This document shows positions 18,398 to 25,726 of a stretch of 33,949 bases of DNA, piece after piece. This DNA comes from an uncultured Blautia sp. (lineage in GTDB: Bacteria > Bacillota > Clostridia > Lachnospirales > Lachnospiraceae): contig CAKRVX010000016.1 in assembly GCA_934409175.1 (NCBI GenBank), positions 1-33,949 on the forward strand. Direction: 5' to 3'. The position numbers and the translations under genes were made by a program. The notes beneath the pieces are model-generated. The model had not been told where the DNA came from. It searched no databases and was given only the letters and a program-made list of their open reading frames with translations. How positions within the stretch are numbered: position 1 is the stretch's first letter; every line of letters starts with the position of its first letter.

Positions 18398-18447
18398 GAC
18401 GTTTACACTGTATCATGTTCGTTTACAGAAAACAAGACATACCAGGA

Positions 18448-18475
18448 ATTATATATTTATTTTAAAGTTTGTTTA
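18448..18475 (-). promoter_or_regulatory. Possible promoter for the surface protein gene
   Basis: Minus strand TAAACA (18470-18475), 16-nt spacer, TATAAT (18448-18453). The -10 is perfect and the -35 is weak. It would give a leader of about 260 nt. The area from 18179 to 18787 contains no supported gene, only this leader, an isolated hairpin at 18587-18612 and the carbamate kinase promoter. Confidence 0.45.
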
Positions 18476-18576
18476 TAATTTTTCTGTTTCTTTTATAAAT
18501 ACGACATACTTTGAACATATTTTGCCGATATAATAGGTCTTGGATAGATGAAAAACCACTCTCTATCTCCCCCCTC

Positions 18577-18615
18577 AAAAAAACAGCAACCCTCGCAGAA
18601 ATGCGAGGGTTGTTT
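18577..18615. terminator. Isolated GAAA-tetraloop hairpin, terminator-like
   Basis: A perfect 11-bp stem 18587-18597/18602-18612 (CAACCCTCGCA) closes a GAAA tetraloop. An A-run at 18577-18583 would give a U-tract on the minus strand, 3 nt from the stem; a short T-run follows on the plus strand. No gene ends just beside it. It lies about 50 nt downstream of a plus-strand TATAAT at 18529-18534, so it might end a short RNA, or insulate the divergent genes. Confidence 0.6.
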
Positions 18616-18630
18616 GCGTCAAAAATTCTA

Positions 18631-18659
18631 TTGAATTTTTTCTGTCAGTCTTTTATAAT
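18631..18659 (+). promoter_or_regulatory. Promoter for carbamate kinase
   Basis: TTGAAT (18631-18636), exactly 17 nt, TATAAT (18654-18659). Transcription would begin near 18666, leaving a leader of about 120 nt. Within it GTTCAACA (18715-18722) and TGTTGAAC (18741-18748) form a perfect 8-bp inverted repeat with an 18-nt loop, which could be an operator or an mRNA hairpin. Confidence 0.8.
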
Positions 18660-18787
18660 GTAAACTATCATTATGATAAGTCATTTGTATATTTTCAATA
18701 AAGAAAATGTAACAGTTCAACAACTTCACAGACTATTATCTGTTGAACAGTCACCAAAAATAATAATAAAGAAATGAGGTAATTCCC

Positions 18788-19720
18788 ATGAGCGAAAAAA
18801 TCACAGTAGTCGCATTAGGCCACAGAGCACTTGGCACCACTTTACCAGAACAGAAAATCGCTACAAAAAAAGCAGCCAAAGCAATCGCAGATCTCGTAGA
18901 AGCAGGAAACCGTGTGGTAGTTTCCCACAGTAACGGACCACAGGTTGGAATGATCCACACAGCCATGAACGAATTTGGCAAGACACATCCTGACTACACA
19001 TTTGCGCCTATGTCAATATGTTCTGCCATGAGTCAGGGATATATCGGTTATGACCTTCAGACTGCAATTCGTGCAGAACTAATCTCACGGGGCATCTATA
19101 AGCCGGTTGCTACTGTACTTACCCAAGTAGTTATCGATCCATATGATGATGCTTTTGCAGATCCGGAGAAGATCATAGGGCGTGTTCTTACAGAAGCGGA
19201 AGCTGTTGCTGAGGAAAATAAAGGAAACTTTGTTACAAAACTGGAAGATGGCACTTATAAACGAATCGTAGCCGCACCTAAACCTCAGAAAATCGTCGAA
19301 CTGGAAACTATCCGTACATTACTTGATGCCGGAGAGATAGTTATTGCTGCCGGCGGTGGCGGAATTCCGGTTATGGAACAGGGAATCGATCTGCACGGTG
19401 CAAGTGCGATCATTGAAAAAGATCTCACCTGCGGACTTCTGGCTGAGGAATTGAATGCAGATACCTTACTGATTCTGACCAGCGTGGAGAAGGTCAGTCT
19501 TAACCTTGGTAAAGATAATGAAGAATTTCTGAATGGAATTTCTGTTGAAGATGCCAAGAAATACATAGCAGAAGATCAGTTTGCACCGGGATCTATGCTG
19601 CCGAAATTTGAAGCCGGAATCTCTTTCGTTGAAAAGGGAGATGGACGCAGAACGATCATTACAGATATTGCCCATGCAAAGGATGGGTATTTTGAGAAAA
19701 CCGGAACTGTTATTAAATAA
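18788..19720 (+). CDS. arcC: Carbamate kinase (ArcC/YqeA-like)
   Basis: Carbamate kinase moves phosphate from carbamoyl phosphate to ADP, giving ATP, ammonia and CO2. The 310 residues match the amino acid kinase fold and resemble the YqeA branch, with MSQGYIGYDLQ, the VLTQVVIDPYDDAF segment, GGGGIPV, IIEKDLTCGLLAEE and the C-terminal GSMLPK. Two usually invariant loops differ: the N-terminal GGNAL is GHRAL here (11-15), and HGNGPQVG is HSNGPQVG (47-54). The ATG at 18788 has GAGG (18776-18779) 8 nt upstream. No arginine deiminase, ornithine or putrescine carbamoyltransferase gene is beside it, so the source of carbamoyl phosphate is not evident. It is monocistronic between its promoter and terminators. 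Confidence 0.9.
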   Translation: MSEKITVVALGHRALGTTLPEQKIATKKAAKAIADLVEAGNRVVVSHSNGPQVGMIHTAMNEFGKTHPDYTFAPMSICSAMSQGYIGYDLQTAIRAELISRGIYKPVATVLTQVVIDPYDDAFADPEKIIGRVLTEAEAVAEENKGNFVTKLEDGTYKRIVAAPKPQKIVELETIRTLLDAGEIVIAAGGGGIPVMEQGIDLHGASAIIEKDLTCGLLAEELNADTLLILTSVEKVSLNLGKDNEEFLNGISVEDAKKYIAEDQFAPGSMLPKFEAGISFVEKGDGRRTIITDIAHAKDGYFEKTGTVIK

Positions 19721-19730
19721 TTACTTTGTC

Positions 19731-19763
19731 AAAAAAGGGGACAGACCTTTTAGGCCTGTCCTC
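19731..19763 (-). terminator. Rho-independent terminator for nrdD
   Basis: GGACAG (19739-19744) pairs with CTGTCC (19756-19761), with an inner CCT/AGG stem. An A-run at 19731-19736 gives a U-tract in the minus direction. It forms a second stop behind the hairpin at 19791-19836. Confidence 0.75.
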
Positions 19764-19790
19764 TGAAAATTATAAACTGGAATTGAATGT

Positions 19791-19836
19791 AAAAAATAAG
19801 TGCCGGATGGCAGTAGCCATCTGACACTTATTTTTT
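19791..19836. terminator. Bidirectional terminator between arcC and nrdD
   Basis: A long imperfect stem joins AATAAGTG (19795-19802) plus GATGGC (19806-19811) to GCCATC (19816-19821) plus CACTTATT (19825-19832). It has an AGTA loop, an A-run on the left and a T-run on the right. The T-run runs into the nrdD stop codon at 19835-19837. It serves both convergent genes. Confidence 0.85.
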
Positions 19837-21970
19837 ACATTGATTTTCGTTCAGCTATTTCGGCCATTTTAGCTTCGTTCAGACGAGTGTCGCCATGAAC
19901 ACGGCTGTAGGATAAGTATCCGTTCATTCGATCAATCTTGGTAAGATTTTTGGATCCGCAGACCGGGCAGACATCCATTTCCAGTTCTTCGTGCCCACAG
20001 TCATCGCAGTAGGCGAGAGAAAGGTTTACTCCCTCGTAGTAGCCGAGGGCCATAGCGCGCCGGATCAGAGTGCGGATGGCCTCACGATTGTAGTCGATAG
20101 GGTAGCGGACATACTGAATCTTACCACCGTTACAGAGTTCCCAGAAACGACCTTCCAGATCCTGTTTCTCGATCGGCGTTACATCTTCTGTTACATGGCA
20201 ATGGAAGCTGTTGCTTACGTATGGACGGTCGGATACTCCTTCGATAATTCCGTACATCTTACGGAACTGCTCTACCTGGAGGCCACAAAGACTTTCTGCC
20301 GGAGTTCCATAGATAGCATAAAGGTAACCATCCTCTTCCTTAAACTGATTCACTTTTTCGTTAATATATTTCAGAACTTCCAGAGCAAACTGTCCGTCTT
20401 CTGCAATAGATTTCCCATTATAAAGTTCCTGAAGTTCATTTAATGCTGTGATTCCAAAAGAAGCTGTCATTGGCTTTAACAGTTTACCAATCTTTTCATT
20501 TGGTTTCAGATGACCTCCATAGAAACCGCCTTCACAATAAGCGAGAGGATTTGTAGATGCACGCATCTGACCCAGATAATCGTAAGTACGAATATGAAGA
20601 TTTCGAATCATTTCCAGATAAAAATCCAGAACTTCATAAAAATCTCTGCTTTCAGCTCTGGCCTTGGCCAAAATCATCGGAAGATGAAGACTGACAGCTC
20701 CGATATTAAATCTTCCCACAAATACCGGAACATCCTTGTCATCTGCCGGATGCATACCACCTCTTTCATACCACGGACTCAAGAAAGCCCTGCATCCCAT
20801 AGGGCTGATTACTTTGCCATACTGTTTATACATACTTGAAATATATCCCTTTCCTGACATGGAAAGCCAATCCGGATACATAGTCTTTGCAGAGCAGTCC
20901 ACACCTGCTTCAAATACATCTTCACTGATCTTTCCTTTTCCGTGGATATTCTCATCATAAAGAAATACGATTTTCGGGAAAAGTACCGGTTTCTTATGTC
21001 CAGCTTTCCCCTGTCCCCCTTTATGAACTGCCAGCAAAGACATACTGCACATTTTTTCAAACTGACCTGTTCCAAGTCCCAGTGTTACTGTTACGAAAGG
21101 ATAATCTCCTCTGGATGAACCCACAGTGTTCAGTTTATATTCAATTCCCTGCCATCCCTGGTCAAAATCTCTTCTTACTTTATCAAGAGCTCGTTCAATC
21201 GCTTTTTCTTCTCGTCCTACCCAGCTTGGATCGGAATACTGCATAAACTCTTCTACATATCTGTCATAGCTCTTCTTAGCATAAGGAGCCAGGATTTTAT
21301 CTACTTCAGGCACTGTAAAACCACCATATTGTTGTGCAGCAGTACTCAGAATAATGTCCCCCATAACATCAAACGCTGTATCCAATGTCTTTGGTTCATT
21401 GTACCAGACATTTCCCATTTCAAAACCGCCGCTGAGCACAGCAGCTACGTCAAACAGACAACAGTTCATGGTATCCAGTCTTGCAGACTGGTCATGAATG
21501 TAGATATATCCATCCTTACACGCCTGAAGCTCATTACGGTTCATGAAAAATTTTCTGTAAAGTTCTTTATTCAGTTCATTAAAGATCAGACTTCTCTTGG
21601 TCGCAACCAGAGCACTGTCTGTATTGGCATTGCTCTTATCCCCAATATAACGGATAGCCTGACTCTTTGTATACACATCATCCATCATATGAATGAAATC
21701 CAGTTTATAATTTCTGTAATCACGATAACTCTTCGCAACTGCCGGATTTACTCTTTCCAGAGCGCCCTCTACAATATTATGCATCTCCTGGATCTGAATC
21801 TCATTCTTTCCCAGAGAAGCTGCATGTTCTTCTGCAAAACGACAGATAAAATCCTGTTCTTCGTCTGAGAATGTATATAAAATTCTAGCTGCCGATTTAT
21901 TAACAGCAGCAACGATTTTTTTGGAATTAAACAGTTCTTTTGTTCCATCTTTCTTTATTACATAAATCAT
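19835..21970 (-). CDS. nrdD: Anaerobic ribonucleoside-triphosphate reductase (class III)
   Basis: NrdD makes deoxyribonucleotides under anoxia with a glycyl radical. The 711 residues start with an ATP-cone domain (IKKDGTKELFNSKKI...), followed by the ten-stranded reductase barrel. The C-terminal zinc site has Cys655, Cys658, Cys668 and Cys671, and the glycyl radical loop is RMNGYLS with Gly684. The radical SAM activase NrdG is not adjacent: downstream lies the convergent arcC and upstream an unrelated gene, so it must be elsewhere. The ATG at 21970 has GGGAG about 9 nt upstream. The promoter region carries NrdR-like boxes (see 21987-22043). Confidence 0.95.
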   Translation of the reverse strand: MIYVIKKDGTKELFNSKKIVAAVNKSAARILYTFSDEEQDFICRFAEEHAASLGKNEIQIQEMHNIVEGALERVNPAVAKSYRDYRNYKLDFIHMMDDVYTKSQAIRYIGDKSNANTDSALVATKRSLIFNELNKELYRKFFMNRNELQACKDGYIYIHDQSARLDTMNCCLFDVAAVLSGGFEMGNVWYNEPKTLDTAFDVMGDIILSTAAQQYGGFTVPEVDKILAPYAKKSYDRYVEEFMQYSDPSWVGREEKAIERALDKVRRDFDQGWQGIEYKLNTVGSSRGDYPFVTVTLGLGTGQFEKMCSMSLLAVHKGGQGKAGHKKPVLFPKIVFLYDENIHGKGKISEDVFEAGVDCSAKTMYPDWLSMSGKGYISSMYKQYGKVISPMGCRAFLSPWYERGGMHPADDKDVPVFVGRFNIGAVSLHLPMILAKARAESRDFYEVLDFYLEMIRNLHIRTYDYLGQMRASTNPLAYCEGGFYGGHLKPNEKIGKLLKPMTASFGITALNELQELYNGKSIAEDGQFALEVLKYINEKVNQFKEEDGYLYAIYGTPAESLCGLQVEQFRKMYGIIEGVSDRPYVSNSFHCHVTEDVTPIEKQDLEGRFWELCNGGKIQYVRYPIDYNREAIRTLIRRAMALGYYEGVNLSLAYCDDCGHEELEMDVCPVCGSKNLTKIDRMNGYLSYSRVHGDTRLNEAKMAEIAERKSM

Positions 21971-21986
21971 ACCATTTTACTCCCAT

Positions 21987-22043
21987 ATACAACATATAGT
22001 ATTATTATAGCACATCGCACACTATTCTTCCCATATGTGGTGT
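21987..22043 (-). promoter_or_regulatory. nrdD promoter with two NrdR-like boxes
   Basis: A perfect extended -10 (TGC-TATAAT, minus strand, TATAAT at 22004-22009) drives nrdD; no good -35 is seen. Box 1, ATACAACATATAGTAT on the plus strand at 21987-22002, matches 13 of 16 positions of the NrdR consensus acaCwAtATaTwGtgt. Box 2 at 22028-22043 is weaker, about 10 of 16. Their centres are 41 bp apart, a whole number of helical turns, and they flank the -10 as expected for NrdR repression. Confidence 0.6.
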
Positions 22044-22091
22044 GCTTATCAAGTATAGCACATACTCTGTAAAAAAGAAAGGGGGAAATAA

Positions 22092-22904
22092 TTATTCGTC
22101 ATATTGCTGAATCTGATACATGGCAAAGTAATTATATTGTTCATCCAGTGAAACGACTCGCAACTTGTCTCCTGTATGTAATTCCAGAGTTTCCTGCTGT
22201 CCTGCCTTATCAAACTCCAGCGTCTCCTCTTTTCCTGTAGATCCATCTGTAATTTCCAGTGCAACTGCCTCCCAGCGTGCCTCTGCAACATATTCTCCTG
22301 GAGCAAGTATCTCTTCTTTATCCGGGTCCTCTTCTCCAATCATATAAGTACCGGTATCAGTATATATATAAGTATAAGGAATATCATCCGAATCAGAGGA
22401 TTCTGTCTGCTCATCATCTGTCAGATCAATATTCAGATAATCTGTAATCTTTCCAATTGCATTATCTATCACATTATCCGCAGAATCAGGTATATAGGCA
22501 TACAATGCAATAAGACATGCAAGTCCAACCCAGATGACCGTAGATATTGCTCCTTTTTTTCCTGATTTTGCAGACTTTGGTGACTTCCTGGCTGTTTTCT
22601 TTCCTGCTTTTGGTATTTCTCCTGTATATGTACACACGTTCTGTTTTTTTGCTCTGGCAGACTGACCGGAAGATATGGTTGTATTTTTTCCGGTATTTTT
22701 CTTTACATTCTGTTCTTTTCGGTCTGGCAGCGGAATCTCACTCTCTTTCATTGCCCTGCGTACCTTTACCGAAGCATGACTGTAATGCTCCGAACGATCT
22801 TCATTCAGATGATACATGACCGCATCATTCCGGTATGGCATTCCACAGTATTTACACCGTCCGTTTACCACTGGTCCGTCACAGACCTGGCATCTCTTTC
22901 CCAT
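22092..22904 (-). CDS. Zinc-ribbon, single-pass membrane protein of unknown function
   Basis: Not recognised as a named family. The 270 residues begin with a four-cysteine zinc ribbon (Cys5, Cys8, Cys17, Cys20). A hydrophilic, very basic Lys/Ser-rich linker follows (about 60-117), then one membrane helix (about 119-138, ISTVIWVGLACLIALYAYI). An acidic spacer and an extracytoplasmic domain of about 90 residues complete it, rich in Glu, Tyr and beta-type segments (IPYTYIYTDTGTYMIGEE onward). The start chosen is the ATG at 22904, with AGGGGGAAAAG before it; 12 further residues upstream are possible but unlikely. It has its own promoter, back to back with that of asnA. It could be a membrane sensor or envelope protein; the sequence does not decide. 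Confidence 0.75.
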   Translation of the reverse strand: MGKRCQVCDGPVVNGRCKYCGMPYRNDAVMYHLNEDRSEHYSHASVKVRRAMKESEIPLPDRKEQNVKKNTGKNTTISSGQSARAKKQNVCTYTGEIPKAGKKTARKSPKSAKSGKKGAISTVIWVGLACLIALYAYIPDSADNVIDNAIGKITDYLNIDLTDDEQTESSDSDDIPYTYIYTDTGTYMIGEEDPDKEEILAPGEYVAEARWEAVALEITDGSTGKEETLEFDKAGQQETLELHTGDKLRVVSLDEQYNYFAMYQIQQYDE

Positions 22905-22988
22905 CTCTTTTCCCCCTGTTTCTATGATCATTGCGCTCATAGCCGATAAACTACCATTTTCTTCGTTTCAGTCTATTTTCTCAATTTT

Positions 22989-23016
22989 ATTGTAACATTT
23001 TGTGCCAATCTTGCAA
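22989..23016 (-). promoter_or_regulatory. Promoter for the zinc-ribbon membrane protein
   Basis: Minus strand TTGCAA (23011-23016), 16 nt, TACAAT (22989-22994) with an extended TG just before the -10. It is divergent from, and about 9 nt away from, the -35 of the asnA promoter. Confidence 0.65.
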
Positions 23017-23024
23017 GGTGCAAA

Positions 23025-23053
23025 TTGCCAAGACGGATTTTTCCTGCTATAAT
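23025..23053 (+). promoter_or_regulatory. Promoter for asnA
   Basis: TTGCCA (23025-23030), exactly 17 nt, TATAAT (23048-23053) with an extended TG at 23045-23046. The leader to the ATG is only about 60 nt, too short for a T-box, which controls asnA in some Firmicutes. Confidence 0.85.
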
Positions 23054-23121
23054 ACCGAAGTGTGAGATTAATGGATATTCGTGCAGAATATACAAATATG
23101 AAAAATAGGAGGATTCCAACA

Positions 23122-24129
23122 ATGGAACAGATTAAAATTCCTGATGGATATCATTCAGCTTTAAACCTCCATGATACCCAGATTGCCATTAAGACCGTGA
23201 AGGATTTCTTCCAGCAGACTCTGGCCCAGAAACTGAACCTGCTGCGCGTTTCCGCCCCTGTATTCGTCAACCCGTCATCCGGTCTGAACGATAACCTTAA
23301 CGGCGTAGAACGTCCTGTAAGCTTCGATATCAAAGGCCAGGACGAGAATGCAGAAATTGTTCACTCCCTTGCCAAATGGAAGAGATATGCACTGAAAAAA
23401 TACGGCTTCGCTCACGGCGAAGGTCTGTATACTGATATGATTGCCATCCGCCGTGATGAAGACCTGGATAACATCCACTCCGTATATGTGGATCAGTGGG
23501 ATTGGGAAAAAATCATCAGTAAAGAGGAACGCAATATGGACACTCTGGTTTCCACTGTCCGTGCTATTTACAGCGTGCTGCGTAAAACTGAGAAATATAT
23601 GGCTGTACAGTACGATTATATTGAGGAGATCCTTCCAAGGGAGATTGCATTCGTCAGCACTCAGGAACTGGTGGATATGTATCCTGACCTGACTCCGAAG
23701 GAACGTGAGTATAAAATCGTCAAAGAAAAAGGCGCTGTCTTCCTCATGCAGGTCGGCAAGACCCTGACTAACGGTGAACGTCATGACGGACGTGCTCCAG
23801 ACTATGATGACTGGGAATTGAACGGCGATATCCTGGTATATTATCCTGTTCTTGATATTGCTCTGGAACTTTCTTCAATGGGTATCCGTGTAGATGAAGA
23901 TGCTCTGGACAAACAGCTGACCATTGCAGGCTGTGATGACAGACGCGAGCTTCCTTTCCAGAAAGCTATCCTGAACCAGGAACTTCCATATACCATCGGC
24001 GGTGGTATCGGTCAGTCCCGTATCTGCATGTTCTTCCTTCGTAAAGCTCATATCGGCGAGGTACATGCTTCCCTGTGGCCGGCAGAAGTTATGGCAGAGG
24101 CAGAGGCTAAAGGCGTCCAGCTTTTATAA
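23122..24129 (+). CDS. asnA: Aspartate-ammonia ligase (asparagine synthetase A)
   Basis: AsnA makes asparagine from aspartate, ammonia and ATP. It has the fold of class II aminoacyl-tRNA synthetase catalytic domains. The 335 residues match the family length and motifs: the DTQIAIKTVKDFFQQ start, RVSAPVFV, LAKWKRYAL, AIRRDED, VYVDQWDWEK, and the C-terminal GGGIGQSRICMFFLRKAHIGE. The start chosen is the ATG at 23122, with a perfect AGGAGG (23107-23112) 9 nt before it. The open frame upstream to 23062 has no ribosome site and lies in the leader. It is probably monocistronic. After the stop there is a 16-bp AT-rich palindrome at 24132-24147. Confidence 0.97.
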   Translation: MEQIKIPDGYHSALNLHDTQIAIKTVKDFFQQTLAQKLNLLRVSAPVFVNPSSGLNDNLNGVERPVSFDIKGQDENAEIVHSLAKWKRYALKKYGFAHGEGLYTDMIAIRRDEDLDNIHSVYVDQWDWEKIISKEERNMDTLVSTVRAIYSVLRKTEKYMAVQYDYIEEILPREIAFVSTQELVDMYPDLTPKEREYKIVKEKGAVFLMQVGKTLTNGERHDGRAPDYDDWELNGDILVYYPVLDIALELSSMGIRVDEDALDKQLTIAGCDDRRELPFQKAILNQELPYTIGGGIGQSRICMFFLRKAHIGEVHASLWPAEVMAEAEAKGVQLL

Positions 24130-24162
24130 ATAATTTTTCGAAAAATTTAATATTTCGTTATA

Positions 24163-24191
24163 TTGACATCATACGCCCCGCAGACTATCAT
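24163..24191 (+). promoter_or_regulatory. Promoter for the CBS-domain gene
   Basis: A perfect TTGACA (24163-24168), 17 nt, TATCAT (24186-24191). A perfect palindrome GATATG-TC-CATATC at 24222-24235 lies in the leader and could be an operator. A second TATAAT at 24259-24264 with a poor -35 is too close to the start to be preferred. Confidence 0.75.
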
Positions 24192-24284
24192 AAAACCACA
24201 GAAGCGTATTTAAACTATACGGATATGTCCATATCGACATTATCCAGAACTTATATACTATAATATAGTGGGGTATTTACAGAA

Positions 24285-24725
24285 GTGAACATTTTATTTT
24301 TTTTAACACCAAAAAGTGACGTAGCGTATATCTTTGAAGATGAAACTTTACGACAGACACTGGAGAAAATGGAACACAGAAAATTCTCCTGTATTCCTCT
24401 TCTGAGCCTGGACGGCAAATATACCGGAACCATTTCCGAGGGTGATCTTCTCTGGGGAATGAAGACCTTAAATGTACCGGATCTGAAAGCTGCAGAAGGA
24501 ATTTCCATTATGGCAATTCCACGTCGTGCAACTTATAAAGCAGTCCACGCAGATTCCAATATGGAAGACCTTCTGGATAAGGCTATTAATCAGAATTACG
24601 TTCCGGTGGTGGATGACCAGGGATATTTTATCGGAATCATCACACGCAAGGAAATCATCAAATATTGCTACAAAGAACTGAAAAAATATGCAGAAGCTTC
24701 CGGAGCCACAGAAGCATCTGAGTAA
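24285..24725 (+). CDS. CBS-domain pair protein
   Basis: A 146-residue cytosolic protein consisting of little more than two CBS domains (about 10-68 and 75-137), the adenine-nucleotide-binding Bateman module. Motifs are IPLLSLDGKYTGTISEGDLLW in the first (the usual GxhTxxDhh form) and VPVVDDQGYFIGIITRKEIIKY in the second. The start is a GTG at 24285. It is supported by the NILFFLTPKSDVAYI N-terminus that I recognise from stand-alone CBS proteins of this group; the ribosome site (GGGG at 24270-24273) is weak. Function beyond ligand sensing is unknown. It ends at a terminator shared with the convergent transporter operon. Confidence 0.85.
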   Translation: MNILFFLTPKSDVAYIFEDETLRQTLEKMEHRKFSCIPLLSLDGKYTGTISEGDLLWGMKTLNVPDLKAAEGISIMAIPRRATYKAVHADSNMEDLLDKAINQNYVPVVDDQGYFIGIITRKEIIKYCYKELKKYAEASGATEASE

Positions 24726-24789
24726 AAACGTACAGGAGACTGCCGGATCTTTTCATAAAATAAGATCTGAGCAGTCTCCTGTTTTATTT
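24724..24789. terminator. Bidirectional terminator
   Basis: An 11-bp perfect stem 24733-24743/24771-24781 (CAGGAGACTGC) is extended inward by ATCTT/AAGAT. An A-run at 24724-24728 and T-rich DNA at 24782-24789 flank it. It closes the CBS gene on the plus strand and the transporter operon on the minus strand. Confidence 0.9.
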
Positions 24790-25726
24790 ATTCTCCTTTT
24801 TGTGCCAGCAGTTTGCCGAACAACGCAGCCAGTACCTGCTGAAATAATGTTCCGATCATAACCGGAAAAAGTACTTCTCCCGGAAAATATGCCGCAGCAA
24901 TCACCGCACCGGCACTGATATTACGCATTCCAGTCCCATACATCATAGAAACTGCCGTACTCCTGTCCTGCCGGAAAATATGCGCCACCAGCCAGCCAAG
25001 TACATATCCTGATGCAGCAAGAATCAGGATCGCCAATGCAACTTTTATTCTCTGCATATTCATATCCCGGATATAGGGTGCAACCTTAGATGAATTGGAT
25101 GTTACTACAAATATCAACGCCAGCTTGGAAAAAGGCGCCAGTTTTCCCGGCCATGTTTTCATTACTTTTCCATCGGTAATCTGATTCAAAGTCATGGCAG
25201 CAATAGCCGGAAGTGCCACCATAAATATCAGTTCTCGCATCATCTTCGTGGGATCCATGCTCACAGAAGAACCGATAAGTACCTGTAAAGTAACAGGAAT
25301 CAGAAACGGCGCAAGCACAGTATCCAGAACTACCAGCGACAATGACAGTGGGCTGTTTCCCTCATAAATGGTCACCCACATCAGACTTACCACTGCTGTG
25401 GGAACTGCAAACTCCAGAACCATTCCAGTAATCAAGTCCATATTATCCCCAAAGAAAAGATGTCCTGCTCCGCAGGCCGCTGCCGGAATCACTACGTGGA
25501 GCAAAAATAAAATCGTGATCAAGGATCCCGGATGCCGAAATACATTTGCCACATCTTTAAACCGTGACTTCAGTGCCCCGACAAATGTCATAAATGCAAA
25601 CACGGCCGGCACATATGGCAGACCGTGTTTGGCAACATCAGGAAAGCATACACCCAGTAACAGACATGTAGGTGTTACCAGTGCCATCCATTTTTCAATA
25701 AAACTATTAAATCTCTTTAACATCAT
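24788..25726 (-). CDS. Bile acid:sodium symporter (BASS)-family transporter
   Basis: A 312-residue membrane protein with about nine or ten hydrophobic helices that fits the BASS/SBF family (PF01758). [15 protein letters not shown] in the second half resembles the family's conserved crossover helix. BASS members carry organic anions with sodium; bacterial substrates range from bile acids to pantoate and keto acids, and here the substrate is unknown. The start ATG (25726) overlaps the ABC ATPase stop as ATGA, so it is translated by coupling as the last gene of the amino acid transporter operon. A second in-frame ATG lies immediately after. The context hints at a related substrate, perhaps an amino acid derivative. 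Confidence 0.85.
   Translation of the reverse strand: MMLKRFNSFIEKWMALVTPTCLLLGVCFPDVAKHGLPYVPAVFAFMTFVGALKSRFKDVANVFRHPGSLITILFLLHVVIPAAACGAGHLFFGDNMDLITGMVLEFAVPTAVVSLMWVTIYEGNSPLSLSLVVLDTVLAPFLIPVTLQVLIGSSVSMDPTKMMRELIFMVALPAIAAMTLNQITDGKVMKTWPGKLAPFSKLALIFVVTSNSSKVAPYIRDMNMQRIKVALAILILAASGYVLGWLVAHIFRQDRSTAVSMMYGTGMRNISAGAVIAAAYFPGEVLFPVMIGTLFQQVLAALFGKLLAQKGE

Noticed and set aside
18018..18416. 132-codon open frame upstream of the surface protein gene
   Set aside because: It overlaps the real gene out of frame and runs through hairpins and the ribosome site; composition is not protein-like.
23054..23121. T-box riboswitch controlling asnA
   Set aside because: The leader from the clear promoter is only about 60 nt and contains no T-box sequence or terminator hairpin.
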